The position numbers and the translations under genes were made by a program. A stretch of 64,000 nucleotides of DNA, from positions 39,757,330-39,821,329 of the forward strand of contig NC_087062.1 in the NCBI RefSeq assembly GCF_963678635.1, written 5' to 3'. Each line of letters starts with the position of its first letter. The stretch's first letter is position 1. This document shows, piece by piece, positions 48,822 through 60,239 of this stretch. The stretch is from Symsagittifera roscoffensis. Taxonomy: Eukaryota; Xenacoelomorpha; Acoela; Convolutidae. The notes beneath the pieces were generated by a model, which ran no database searches, was not told the origin of the DNA, and saw only the letters and a list, made by a program, of their open reading frames with translations.

Positions 48822-49226
48822 TTATCGTGTTTTGAATTTTTTCGAAAAAATTTTAAATTGATAAAAATTCCAAGTTTTTGCACAAAAACTCTTACCATTG
48901 ACTTACCATCCACCAAAAAACTAAATACATAACCTTAATTCTACACGTAATTAACAATTAATTGTTCCCAATTAGATAACGCGCGCCAAAAATTTTGCGA
49001 AAAAAATAAACAAAAACCAAAAAGTTTTCGTTTTTCTTACCATTATCTTACCATCACACAAACCATAAAACCTTACCATCGGTATTCCCTATCTTAATAC
49101 ATTGTAGACTCTATACCCAATCTTAATACATCGCATGGCGGACCGGAAATCTATAAACGTATCTTAATACATGGGGTCCGCCATGCACTTACCCCCCCCC
49201 CCCCAACTTCAGCTCCAACATCTACT
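48822..49226 (+). repeat. Right terminal inverted repeat of element B
   Basis: Inverted copy of 32456-32881 and direct copy of 11949-12355. It carries the GCATGGCGGACC/GGTCCGCCATGC pair (49133-49144, 49175-49186), a C-run of 13 (49192-49204) and the tip CAACATCTACT. Sequence beyond 49230 shares nothing with the flank of element A. Confidence 0.85.
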
Positions 49227-49230
49227 ACTA

Positions 49231-50058
49231 TCATTTTTAGAGCCAACAAATTTCATTTTTGAAGCTTTCAAAAAAAAACATGAAAACCCTATCTTGGTTT
49301 TAAAAAAGTTTAACGATAGCGCGTGTAAATTGTTTTTAAAAGTGGTCAAACGGTTCTTTTGGGTTAAAAAGGTATCGATTTTCAAAGGAAAAAGATGTCC
49401 GAACCAAATTCTTACACAAGTGGCTGCAGCTGCAAAGATTTATTTAAAATCAAACTTTGGATATCTTGAGTGGCTTTTGGCATCTGACTGCAAATCAAAC
49501 TAGAAATTTACGAATGTCTTATAATAGAAAAGGCTGGCCGTGCACTTCATCATAATTATTGCAAGTAACCCTCAATGCTCAATGATTAGACGCCTTATTG
49601 TTCAATTTTTGAAGAAAGTGACTGAAGAAATATTTGTGCTTCGGGTGGTTTTTTTCTCCAGACATGCTTCGGCTCTTTATTAGCAATTTTTGGATGGAAT
49701 TTTTTTTCTTATCATTCAAAAAGAATTGCTGGTTTGATCTTGAATTAAAAAACATTTTTATCTGTGATCTGTTTTCGTAAATTTCTGTAGGTTACAGATT
49801 GCCGATTCGGCCAATTTGGAACAATTAATGCCAGATAAGTTTCGTGCTATTAACGCGTAAACGAAGATTTATTTCGTCCTAAAAATCATTCTAAATTGAG
49901 TTGAAGCCTGTCATTTAATCTATTTAATACTTATTGGCAAAAACATCACTTTAAATAGCGGTTGGGGGATGATTTTCAAAAAACAAATCTCAAAAAAAAA
50001 AATGCTTGAAATTTCTTCAAATTGTTTGAAAAAAATTCTACATTTTTTTTTTCAAAGC
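49231..50058. other. Host flank of element B; possible coding remnant
   Basis: A plus-strand frame stays open for about 85 codons to 49503 directly after the element tip (Lys/Phe-rich, unrecognised). It might be an exon interrupted by the insertion, or chance. The rest is AT-rich; a dispersed repeat copy covers about 49805-49990. Confidence 0.3.
49805..49990 (+). repeat. Dispersed repeat, partial copy
   Basis: Shares GGCCAA...GAACAATTAA, GCTATTAACGCGTAA and a final GG(G)GATGATTTTCAAAAAAC with the copies at 51585-51900 and 52255-52560. Truncated before the assembly gap. A fragment in opposite orientation lies at 50440-50500 (GCTCGTATCAGGACAAAGCC). Confidence 0.6.
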
Positions 50059-50258
50059 NNNNNNNNNNNNNNNNNNNNNNNNNNNNNNNNNNNNNNNNNN
50101 NNNNNNNNNNNNNNNNNNNNNNNNNNNNNNNNNNNNNNNNNNNNNNNNNNNNNNNNNNNNNNNNNNNNNNNNNNNNNNNNNNNNNNNNNNNNNNNNNNNN
50201 NNNNNNNNNNNNNNNNNNNNNNNNNNNNNNNNNNNNNNNNNNNNNNNNNNNNNNNNNN
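50059..50258. other. Assembly gap (200 N)
   Basis: Exactly 200 undetermined bases, probably a placeholder of arbitrary length. Confidence 0.99.
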
Positions 50259-51584
50259 CAAAATCAAAATGAATTTGTGTTCTGGAGAAATCGAAAGTCT
50301 CTACAATCAAATTAATTTAAATTAACTTTGAATAAAAAATGAAGGTTTATTTACAATCGCAATCAGCAGCATTTTGGAATTGTTTAATATATTCTTGTGT
50401 ATTCAAGTTTTTTCGAGAATAAAATCACGTTTAAAACACTACAACACGATTGCTCGTATCAGGACAAAGCCCTTAAGGTTCCGACTGCCTTTTAGGGTCT
50501 ATCTGGTGATGTTTGCTTTGAAAAAGTGAGGAAATTTTCAAAAACAATTTTAAAAAAGTACAAAGTGAAAAAATTCGCCAGAACAAAAGCAGAAAAACTA
50601 ATTGCAACAAAATGGCAAACTTTAAAACCCCATAAGTTTACGAAAAATGATCACAGGGCAAATATTTTCAAATTTGAGCTCAAGACAACGATACGTTTTG
50701 GCTGCAAAAACTCTGTCAAAAATGGCTCGTCACAAAGTCAATATTTGTCTAGAGAAAAAAACCCGAGCTCAAATGTTCCGGCAATTTCTTCACAAGTCGG
50801 AACAGCAAGTTTAGATAGAACAATTTCGATCTAGTAAGACCTGTTTTGGTAAGACTTTATTAATATAGAGAGAACGAAGCAGTTAGCGTCATGTGTTTTT
50901 TCATTATTTTGCTCTTGCTAAAATGCACTTTAAGGATATTCAGAGGGATTTAGGTATCCGCCATGTGCACACTGAAAAAGCCCTGCTTTTGAAAAAGGGG
51001 GCACAAGCTGCATCCCTTTTTCAGAAACAATAAGAAAATCCGTCACTCTCGGAAAGTCAGACCCAATCCAGCCAAAAAAATTTCGAAACTTCCGGATCAA
51101 ACATAGATCTTTGTTTTTAGAACAGAGCAAAAAAAACTTAGCTCTCAGACAGAATCAATCGGCTGCAATCAAACTCGAACCAACAAACAAGAGAAATTGA
51201 AAAACTCTTTATTTGCTATATTTCTGGAAAGCCTGACAATAAATTCACGAGAATCATAACCAATCCCGCTAAGCTCGAGGTGTCACTTGCTTGAATTGTA
51301 GCAAGAAAGGACAATGTGCTTAGGGTTGAAATTTTTTGTAGGGTGGAAAATGGAGATGCAGATTTGGACGAGATGACCAAATTAGGTTTAATTTCATAAT
51401 TGCTCGTATGGAATCGGAGTTGGCAGTTTTGGCGACTGACAATGAAATATTCCCAAGTGAGTTATCCCCATTTTGGAATCAACTGGGTCAGTGAAAAAGG
51501 CGGCGACCGGTAAGGTGAGGAGTTTTCAGATTACTTTCGGATGTGCAAAAACTTTATTAAAAACGACCGCGGACACAGGCAGCC
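50259..51584. other. Host intergenic, no supported gene
   Basis: A plus-strand Lys-rich frame (50526-50834) is not supported by any motif or splice pattern and is left uncalled. Nothing else recognised. Confidence 0.35.
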
Positions 51585-51900
51585 CGATCTCCCTATTAAC
51601 GAGCTATTAACGCGTAAGCGGAGTTCGAATCCGTCTCAGAACTCGTTCCAAATTGGTTGAAAGAAGCTTATTTGCCATAATTGATTTGTTAAGGAGCAAA
51701 ATCTTTTGTTTTGTACTTTATATGGCGTGTGGGGGGATGATTTTTAGAGAAACATTTTCAAATTTTAGCAAAAAAAATTTTTCATTTTATTTTATTTCTT
51801 TTAAATTTTTTTGTTGTTTTTGTTATTACTGCTCCATAAACGTTAAAAGGCAGTCGGAATTTTCAGGGTTTTGCCCTGATACGAGCAGTCTTGTTTTATT
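51585..51900 (+). repeat. Dispersed repeat, full-length-like copy 1
   Basis: About 315 bases, from GAGCTATTAACGCGTAAG to a small hairpin CAGGGTTTTGCCCTG followed by ATACGAGCAGTCTTGTT. Similar order of blocks in 52255-52560. No ORF. MITE- or SINE-like in size; ends and target duplications are not resolved. Confidence 0.6.
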
Positions 51901-52254
51901 TTAGAATGATATTGTTGTGCAGGATAATTTGCCACGCATAAATAATTCGCGTTATGTTTTCAAAAACATGGGTAAACTCTTCAAAGCGCGCTCACAAAAA
52001 AGTCCAGAGCATAGCCATATTAGCAATTTTTAATCTCCAAAATCTTTGCAAAAAATGATAGGAGGAAAAAAAGTTTTTTCAAGTTTGATTTTGAGGAGTT
52101 AACATCTTCAATGGGGCTCAAAATTTTTTTGTTAAAAATAATTATTTCGATCGCCGAAAGTTGACTGAATAAAAAACCGCACCAAACATAATCATTCCGT
52201 TTTGTTCGAAATTCGGAACAAAAAATGATATTTAACTGTGATGTGTTCTGGGGG

Positions 52255-52560
52255 CTTAAGGGTTGCCAATATGGCCAACTTGAAACAATTAACGCGCGAT
52301 CTTTTTATGCTATTATCACGTCTAGTAATCGTTTCTTATTGAATTGAGGCATGCCTTTGTTCTATTTTGTTTATTACAATTTGCAAAATAATTTTTTTTT
52401 CATAGCGTGTGGGGTGATGATTTTCAAAAAACATAAATAAATTTGTTTTTCATTTTTTTTGAAAATTTCATCAATTGTTTTAATCACTTTCCAACTACTC
52501 CATAAAGATTAAAATGCAATCGGAACATTCAGGGTTTAGCTCTGATACGAGCAGTCTTGT
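52255..52560 (+). repeat. Dispersed repeat, full-length-like copy 2
   Basis: Blocks in the same order as 51585-51900: GCCAACTTGAAACAATTAACGCG, GCGTGTGGGGTGATGATTTTC and CAGGGTTTAGCTCTGATACGAGCAGTC (each diverged by several bases). Same orientation as copy 1. Confidence 0.6.
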
Positions 52561-53027
52561 TGTTTTTTCAAATGAGTTTATCGAAAAAAAAGCTTTTTAA
52601 GTTTACCAAAAACAGAAGATAGCTCGAGCTTATAGTTTTCCCAAATTCGAACATCCAAACTCCTCCTAGTTTTAATGAAAACATAATTATGAGTCCAAGA
52701 CCACAAGTGTTCAATGTCCTTCTCAAAAGCTAGTTTGAATTACATTTTTAATGAAAAATTCTGTAGTTTTCCTTTTCCAATTATTGCGAGCAAACATCTG
52801 CTATAATTGTAGTTTGCACAATACATATCAAAAAGTCGAATTTTTAATAGAAAGAAGAAACTTTTAGTTAGAAATTTGATTCAGAGCTTGAAGGGTTCTG
52901 GTAGTCGTGAAAGAGAAAAAATTTCTTGAACATATGTTTTTCTTAGGACAAACTTTTTTTCCATTTTGTAATTTAATCATTTTTGGCTTATCACATGTTC
53001 CATTTCACATGAATAAAAATGACTAAA

Positions 53028-54706
53028 ATGTCGATTACCTATTCACGAAATAATTTTTTTGCCGTTACCATTCTTCTTCTCAATTTTGCAGCTATTTCAC
53101 GTGAGTTTCATTTAGACTCCCGAAATTTTTGATCGCGACCCATAAATACAGATTGTCTCAGAGTGCTGGTGTTCGTTTTTTGCACATTTAAATGAGGCAG
53201 TGGCTATAAAAATGAAATTCAGAAGCGTAGCAAGAAAAAGTAAAAACTTTCAATGTTACATTGGCTGTTTGATTTGAATCTTCCATACACTTATTGTGAT
53301 ATATTTAAAAAAATGATCATTTTAATTTCGAGTTCTTTGGTTAATAAATACGTTTCGCAGGTTAGCCATGTCTTTTTGCCCCGACCACGAAGTCGGAAGG
53401 AGCTCGGCATTCGAGTACGCTTTAAATTCATGTTTTTGTTCGCTTTTCCCCCTCCCAAATTCAATTACCACAATAAGAGCCAGAAAAAAGTGAGTGATTT
53501 ATCATATATAAACCCTTTCAGTCGTATAATGACTGGTTTGCAGAACTTTTTTTTCGGTGTCGAGAAAAATCAGTATAAAAACTGTGCTTTTTAGACAAGC
53601 TTATAGTAAAGAATCACTCGTCTTATTATTGACTCATTTTAAGCGCCGCGAACAAAAACGCCACATACTTTTAAAAAAATAACGGGGGTTTGACCCTTCT
53701 GAGCTGTTTGCACAGCAATCGACATTTTTTGTCAAACTTTTTCCGGTTCTTAGACACTCTGAGCGAAACTCAAAAACGAGAGATTCTCGATATCCACAAT
53801 AAGTACAGGAACAATTTGGGATGGAAAGACCGAACTGGGACCAGATTTAGCGGTCAGGCCCAGAACATGCGGGTCCTTAATTGGGATTCTCGACTGGAAG
53901 AAACCGCGGAAGAGGTAGCCGGGTTGTGCCGTAGAACCCACATCGGCTTGTATGGACCCCGCGTTGGTCTGCTGGAAAACGAGATAGGGCCTATAGGGGA
54001 GAATTTGTACTTTGCAGACGGGTTCTCAGAAGATCGAAACGTCGTCGCATTGGTGAATAAATGGTACAGTGAAGTGCACAAATATGAATGGGAAAACCAC
54101 AGCTGCAGAGGTAAGATTAATGCACAGTTGTTTCTACTATAAACACTGTCCGTCCAATCTAGCCGGTTTCTTGATAAACAGCTACTTTACTTGAGGCAAA
54201 ATAAGTTTGTCACTCCGCGAAATAAAAGACTTAGAAACATGATATTATCATAATAAGCAAATGTCTTGAAAAAACTACGATGTTCTTTTGAAAAAAATGT
54301 AGGCAAGCCTATTACCAAAAAAAACTAAAAGCATATACTTTAATTTACATCTAAATTCTACCGACAAAAGAACACTCGGGTTGAATTTATTCATGGGTTC
54401 TGAAACAACATGGATTTGTAACTGTAATAGCTGTTGTTCTTTCTTTTTCCAGATGACGTGCATTGTCTCAACTTCACCCAAATGATCTGGGCCGACAGCG
54501 AAATTCTGGGATGTGCCCAGGCCAGGTGCGAAGACTCGGAGCAGACGGAAGTGTGGACCAAGTTTGTGTGTCACTATGGACCCACTGGAAATGTATTCAA
54601 CCAGGTTCCATTCCAGTCTGCTCCAAACAACGATGCAGATAATATCTGCACTGAGCCTGGTCTGGTTATCGATGAGGTGTACCCTAAATGTTGCTCGGAG
54701 ATATAG
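53028..54706 (+). CDS. Secreted CAP-superfamily (SCP/venom-allergen-like) protein, three exons
   Basis: Exons 53028-53100, 53754-54110 and 54453-54706; introns 653 and 342 nt, both GT-AG and both phase 1; 227 residues. Exon 1 encodes a signal peptide (short polar start, then a core around FAVTILLLNFAAIS). Exon 2 has HNKYRNNLG, MRVLNWDSRLEETA, CRRTH and the CAP hallmark GENLYF, then WYSEVHKYE. Exon 3 has the CAP1 signature variant CLNFTQMIW and the CAP2-like FVCHYGPTGN. In CAP1 the usual His is Asn, removing one residue of the His-Glu-Glu-His cavity tetrad; the other three are present. CAP proteins are secreted sterol-binding, protease-inhibitor-like or immune-modulating proteins; which applies is unknown. 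This is the only clear host gene in the window. Confidence 0.85.
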
Positions 54707-55240
54707 ATATAACTTACTCAAGAGATAAAAACAAACTCTGATGATTGAATGGACGAGTGTGGATTTGTTCAATTGGTTAAGGAATGATGTAGGTTTTGGA
54801 TGAAATGTCTGTGACATCAGTTTATGGATACGTTGTAAAAAAAAGAAAACGTCGGTTTTATAAAAAATTAGGTGCTTTATCGGGTGACAGAGCAAGTAGC
54901 AGACAATACTCCTTTTACAGTCATCATTGCTAAAACTAAGAAAAAAAACAACTTTTAATTTTTAACATAATATTTTCTGATCCGTGTTATATCAATTTTC
55001 CGTCCTTGTGAGGGAGCATTTTTGACAAAAATGAGTGTTTTTTTTTCTGTGATGATCAGCATTCATGGTGATGTTAACAGCCACAATGCTGGAAAACTAA
55101 TATTTGCAAATATTCAATATTTTAATCATTTATACATACGAAACCAAAGTTAGTTGAAGATCACAGATGAAAAAATTGGAGCCGGGGAAAACCAAAGTGC
55201 CTTGAAGAATAATTCAACTTCTTTGATTACCTCTGACATT
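54707..55240. other. Intergenic downstream of the CAP gene
   Basis: No gene seen. No clear AATAAA immediately downstream of the stop codon. Confidence 0.35.
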
Positions 55241-55493
55241 TGCCGCGGAATACTAACTCAAAACTTGGTTGCAAAGTGAAAGGTAAATTAGTTATTAGTT
55301 AGATAGTTGGTTTCAAGGAATAATTTAATCAGATACTCGGTATCAATTTAACATGAATAACGAAATGTCTTTCGACTGAAATTTTTACATATGCTTCCGC
55401 TGACCTTGGCCAAAGACTAAAAACATCACGAACTGCAGAGATACTGCAAAAAGAACACGTTAGGAATGAGGTACCGAAGGTCACCTCTTGACA
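55241..55493 (-). repeat. 3' LTR of Gypsy element 2
   Basis: 253 bases, similar to 61749-62056 but lacking an internal ~55-base block (ACATCTAAC region). Starts TG and ends CA on the plus strand, as LTRs do. Scattered substitutions indicate age. Confidence 0.75.
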
Positions 55494-56990
55494 TTCACCG
55501 CGTGAGGAGAAAAATTTTGTGAGGTATCATGACAAAATTAGGTAGAAAAGAAAATAAGAGACACTAGGATGAGCAGACGCTTAATAGCACCCCTCTTACA
55601 GTCTAAGGCTGAAGTGACTCGGAAAAAAAATTGACTGAATGCAAGAAAGTTTATACGAGGTTTCAAAAGTTTTATGATCGTTTGTAGTCAATCATTACAT
55701 AGGGTTTTATTGATGTCCGCGAAGGAATTAGAAGGCACATCCGGCACAGTAATATGAGGACGGTCCCTAATAACTTGCTTCTGCGGAGACGAAACAATCG
55801 GTGGAATCGAATCCTGAACCTTCAGTTGACCAGGGTGGTCTTCATTTACGAGTTTCCCTTAGTGGCGCAATGGATCGCCGAAGAAGCGGGTGGGTTTTTA
55901 CTGCGCGAGGCGGAGCGGATCGTCTCCGATTCTCCCGTGACCGGTTGAGCAGGAAGGGATAACGAAGGGTAAGAGGATCGTACTTAGGAACTATCATCCA
56001 GAGTGGTTCGCACTTGAGCCTCTTCAATAGTAATGGCGGGAGTTGAAGACTTTTTTGCGGTGTCCTGCGCGCAACAGCCAGTATGTTGGGACTCGCATGA
56101 ACTGGGCACCGAAGTAGTAGTGACCGTAGTAGGTGATAATGTTGTACTGGGCAACTGAGTAAGGCATGCCGAAGGTTTGAAAAGTTTGACCGGCGGCGAA
56201 TCCGAAGACAAGTGAGGCGGCTTTGCGACAGGAGTAGATTCTCGTACCAACTGAGAGTTGCTGGAGCCCAAAGAACATTCACTAGAGGACTCCACAGTTA
56301 GGTCGACCACTTTCGGGTCGGACAAGATCGGGTTATTTGGTCGTTGTTCCATCATCACCGGTTGGGACCTGGGAGCAGCCCTCTTGATAACGCTAGCAGA
56401 TGCCGAGGCAGGTAGATGATCACCTAATGTGTTTTGGCCAACCGAAATGTCATAACGAAAGTTAGGTTTAAGACAAACATGACTTTCCCTTTAACAGTTA
56501 CGAAGGTCTAATCCGTTATTTGAGTAATCTTGAACTTCGCGGTTTTAAATAAAGGTTTGCCCGATTGTCTATCAATGAATTTTATAAAGGTTTTAACCAG
56601 CTTAGGATCATTCAAAAGAAGTTTTTCCAACTTACTTGTTTTGGTAGGACGACGAGCTTGCTGAGTGAGATTTTCCCGTTGACTATTAGAAAGTGCCGGT
56701 GCTGTCGGGCTGGACACACGTTCGTAAAATCTTAAAGTATTTCAGGTGAGGACAGTTTGAGAGAACGCCGGAGATCCGAGTGCCGACTGGAAAACTCCTT
56801 GAGCACCAACTTGCCGCTTTTAGCTGGATGGTCTCTTTTACACTGGGATCACATATGGGCTGCCCGCGCGAGATCCGCTAAAGCCTTGTAGCAATTCAAC
56901 GAGAACATCGGCTTAAAGCGAGGAGTAATGGTAGGACTTGCGCTGCCTCTCGGAATCACTTTGGCCCGATCCCTGCTGTAATCTTGACTG
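55494..56990 (-). pseudogene. Post-integrase region of Gypsy element 2, low-complexity frames
   Basis: Minus-strand frame 56358-55984 is Ser/Thr/Pro-rich (TVESSSECSLGSSNS, TTLSPTTVTTTSVP). Frame 56717-56508 is basic (RRPTKTSKLEKLLL). They may be the disordered C-terminus of Pol or an extra ORF. No envelope-like signal peptide or membrane helix is seen. The bounds of any gene are unclear. Confidence 0.35.
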
Positions 56991-57033
56991 GCAATCTGAT
57001 CCGGCATGAGGAGGTTACATTCAAGTCCTTGAG

Positions 57034-58017
57034 CTAGAGTAGCAGGTTTAACAACATTATGAAACGCATGAGACTACTCAGTATTTGGTTTTCTACCAAA
57101 ATGTAGTTCGAAGTGCAATTTTTTAAGCACTGCGTGTTTGCTATTACGTATATCTTCAGCAATTTAATGAATCGTTGATTTAAAATTATATAATTAGCAT
57201 CAAAATTTTCTGTACCCAATTTACGTTTAATCGGTTGTATCGAACGCTCAGCCAAACCACTGCCTCGAAGATCTCCAACCGGAGAGAGAATATGAACAAT
57301 GACTCTACTAGAACAATAATGTTTCACTATATCATTCTTAAACTCAGACCCATGATCAGTCCTGATTGTTGGCGGTATGCCATACGACTTTTTTCGCTCC
57401 CGCTGTTTTCGTGATAAGAACAGAAGGAAAATTAGAGAAGCGGTCAATAGCAACTAGAAGAAAAGTTTTTTGCCTTTTTCAGCCAAGATAGGACCAGCAA
57501 AATCTAACTGAAATTCTTGATTAGGACTCGAAAAGTTAGGAAGAGAGTGCACCGTGTTGAATGCTTTAAGATTTAAACCATTTAAAGATGCAGGTTTAAA
57601 ATTCTTAACAAACATCGTGCACTCGCGGCACTTCTCGCAGGTTTCAACAAATTGTCGATATAGAAATGGCCATCAATTGTACTCTGAGGCCCACATCATC
57701 GCCTCCTGGCCCGGATGAGAGCGATGCAGCCTGGCAAGAACAGCCTTCCTCAAGGGCTCTGGGATTGCGAGTTTGTTGTCCACTATCACATAATCATTTA
57801 CCACCGCAGCTTTAGTCCAGAACTGGGCCATGTACGATCCTAGTTTGTTAAATGAAGTAACATCCTTGTTTATAATGGCACGCTTCATAGGACCAAAAAA
57901 TCTATCTTCCTCTGTTAACTCCGCTCGAAGATCCGCATCAAAGAGGCCCGGTAAGTCCACTATGTTCTTTTTAGATTTAGAGGCGTTTTGATCTTCCCTG
58001 GTTTGGACAAACGGCAC
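57034..58017 (-). pseudogene. Integrase of Gypsy element 2, broken
   Basis: Frame 58017-57673 ends with the start of the zinc-binding domain (ARLHRSHPGQEAM). The Cys pair (CEKC) lies in another frame near 57615-57640. Frame 57453-57034 has a catalytic segment (PPTIRTDHGSEFKND with the second Asp, then GSGLAERSIQPIKRKLG with the Glu). The first Asp lies in a degraded stretch. Frameshifts make it non-functional. Confidence 0.75.
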
Positions 58018-58740
58018 CTCCGCATCGCTTCCAACAACTGAGCATGCCCTTCCTTTCGAGAGTTAATCCGTGCAGCGACAAACCGTGTTCTAGCAGCCCG
58101 CTCTCTAGTCCTGTTATGCTGGCGGATCTGTTTAATTCGGGACACGCTGCCCATCTGGCAAGATCGTAGGGGGAAGCGAGTTCTTGGTCGAGAGAAGTTG
58201 GGCGAATTGATGGGAAAGTTTTCCACAAAAATTAACAAGTCAGTCTGTTCGACCGTCCAATTAAGTATAGTATTTGAGCGAAGAGAGACATTAGTAAATG
58301 TATTATTAAGAACATTCACTTCAGTACATGGTGGTTGCGGTTGATTCATAGTATAAAGATTTGTCTTTAGAATTTTTGAATTTTGTAGAGATAGCCTGAA
58401 GTGGTGACTGTTTTGTAAAGTTTCAGGTCGGATACAATGATCTTGACCGACAGTTTCGGGATTTCGGTTTTTAGTTAGCATACTGGTATTTGATTGGTCA
58501 ACTCGATCAGAGCATAACTCAACGCCCTCTATAGATGAGGAATTAGATTGGCAGTTTTGCATAACGCGATTTGATTGGTTACGCCGCTGAGTACTTTTAT
58601 AACACCCCCTACCGGAGAATGACGATGAACTGGAGGACGCCACCTTACAAACGCGACGCCCTTTTGAGGATCAGAACGAGACTTAGTCCTCCGCTCTGAT
58701 AAAACAGCGGAATTGATAAAATTTACGGCTTTTTTAAAAG
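58018..58740 (-). pseudogene. RNase H-integrase spacer of Gypsy element 2
   Basis: A polar, Ser/Asn/Gln-rich minus-strand frame (58643-57960) with no catalytic motif fills the space between RNase H and integrase. It looks like a disordered Pol linker. Confidence 0.4.
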
Positions 58741-58750
58741 CCTCAATAGA

Positions 58751-59150
58751 CTACAAGTTCATTGTATTGAGAAGGTTGAGGGTGGAAAAAGTAGGACAGC
58801 GAGACATGTAAGCGACAATGCCGAACGTAACCACAGGATTATGTACGACTTCAAAATCCAAGGGTAGCAACCTATCGGCCCACCTGGACAGGCGAGACTG
58901 ATATGACTTGTTATTGTAATTTTCATTTAAAGCAGAGATTATAGCTTTATGGTCAGTCAGTATTTGGACACAATTTCTTAATAAGTAAGCTCGAAAATGC
59001 TCACAGGCCCAAACGATTGACAACAGTTCTAATTCATTCGTACTGTACTTTCTCTCCGCATTATTTAGAAACCGTGAAGCGAAAGCGATTGGTGCCCAAA
59101 CATCAGGTTTGATCTCTTGCTCGAAGCAAACTCATAATCCATTATGACTA
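58751..59150 (-). pseudogene. RNase H of Gypsy element 2
   Basis: Frame 59023-58751 holds the second half of RNase H (SIVWACEHFRAYLL, ILTDHKAIISAL with Asp, LSRWADRLLPLDFEV). The first Asp-containing part lies upstream to about 59150 in degraded sequence. The following HxxNxxADxLSR step is degraded (FGIVAYMSRCPTF), so activity is unlikely. Confidence 0.7.
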
Positions 59151-59426
59151 GCATCGCATCTAATTCTGGATTTCTTAGAAGAGACTGGGATTTTTAGCAA
59201 TCAGATTTATGATATTCTTAAATGCAATTTGTTGTTTCTCTTCCACCCCCCCCCCACCATGAGGGACTGTTTTTTACAAAAATTTAGCGATTACCGAAAA
59301 TGCACTGTGTGAGTGTGTAGGTCAGGGATAAACCGTTGTAAATGATTCAGGGTACCCATAAGCGAACGTAAATGCTTTAATGTTTTCGGAGGATTTAGTG
59401 ATTGAATTGGCTCAGTTTTCGAAAGT

Positions 59427-60235
59427 TTAGAGAGTAAACTTCCTCATTGATTTCGTATCCCATCCAAGTTGATTGATTAACCGAAAACTCATACTTACTG
59501 AACTTTTCATCACTACCTCTACAAGCGCCTTGTGATCTTCAACATCCCTTTTCGTGACCACCAGGATATCTTCCAGATAACAAATAACACCATCTAAGCC
59601 CTGTAAAGTACAATCCATTGCCTTCTGGAACTCGGTTGGCATATCGGTTAAGCCGTAAAATCCAGTTTTAAATCTGTACATCCCCGTTGCTTCGCCACAA
59701 AGGATGTTAAAGTTGCAATGATTACTAGTAACTGACAACAAAGGCAACTATTTAAAAGCATACTTCAAGTCCAATGATGTGAACCAAACCTTACTAGGAA
59801 CATCTTTGGTAGCGATTTGAGCTACCTAGTCAATAAGTTCGTGAATATTCGGCATCTGGTTTTTAATTTTCTAGATTTGCGCATTCATTCGTTTGGCATT
59901 AAGAGCGAGTTTAATTGAACCATCCTTCTTGGTAGTCAACACAATGGGTGCAATAAAATGATCAGTCGTACACTTATCAGTTTCTCATTATGACCATTTT
60001 CCACTAGGGTCTTGATTTCGCCCGCGACTCTGTCATGAATCTGTATCGGAACTTTAAGACATTTGACTTGCCGAGGAATAAGAGGGACCTTGAAGTCAGT
60101 ATAAACTTTGTGATTCTTTGATCTAACCAGACGATTAAATGGATGAGCGTACCGTTTAGCAAAGTACGATCTCCAGTACTCCGATATTGGGTTATGCGAC
60201 GCGTCTGCAAGAAGATGAATGGGTTCTGCCCGCAA
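59427..60235 (-). pseudogene. Reverse transcriptase of Gypsy element 2
   Basis: Frame 60235-59936 is the RT entry segment (PLIPRQVKCLKVPIQ). Frame 59747-59427 includes GMYRFKTGFYGLTDMPTEFQKAMD and the catalytic box region ICYLEDILVVTK, where the normal YxDD reads YLED (first Asp replaced by Glu). A region between 59760 and 59930 is degraded. Order and motifs are Ty3/Gypsy. Confidence 0.75.
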
Positions 60236-60239
60236 CCAT

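Larger units (their letters stand above)
32456..49226. mobile_element. Element B: decayed Polinton-like element with both terminal repeats
   Basis: Bounded by terminal inverted repeats (32456-32881 and 48822-49226), about 16.8 kb, the usual size range of Polintons. Gene order mirrors element A from polymerase (near its left tip) outward to the PC4-like gene. It lacks recognisable ATPase, DnaQ-like, capsid, integrase or protease genes. Every gene seen except the small membrane protein and the zinc-finger gene is broken, and the polymerase N-region is partly triplicated. The flanks read ACTACT on the left and ACTATC on the right, so no clean 6-bp target duplication is seen. Confidence 0.8.

Noticed and set aside
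32443-49232. 6-bp target-site duplication for element B
   Set aside because: Flanks read ACTACT and ACTATC; only partial identity, so I do not claim a duplication.
50526-50834. Lys-rich plus-strand ORF next to the assembly gap
   Set aside because: No homologous pattern, no splice or promoter signal; length is plausible by chance.
51600-51640. tRNA-like B box (GAGTTCGAATCCGTCTC)
   Set aside because: No matching A box, acceptor stem or cloverleaf arms upstream; it lies inside a dispersed repeat, so at most a degenerate SINE-type box.
53253-53594. Plus-strand ORF inside CAP intron 1
   Set aside because: Low-complexity, no motif, and it lies within a GT-AG intron that fits the CAP gene in phase.
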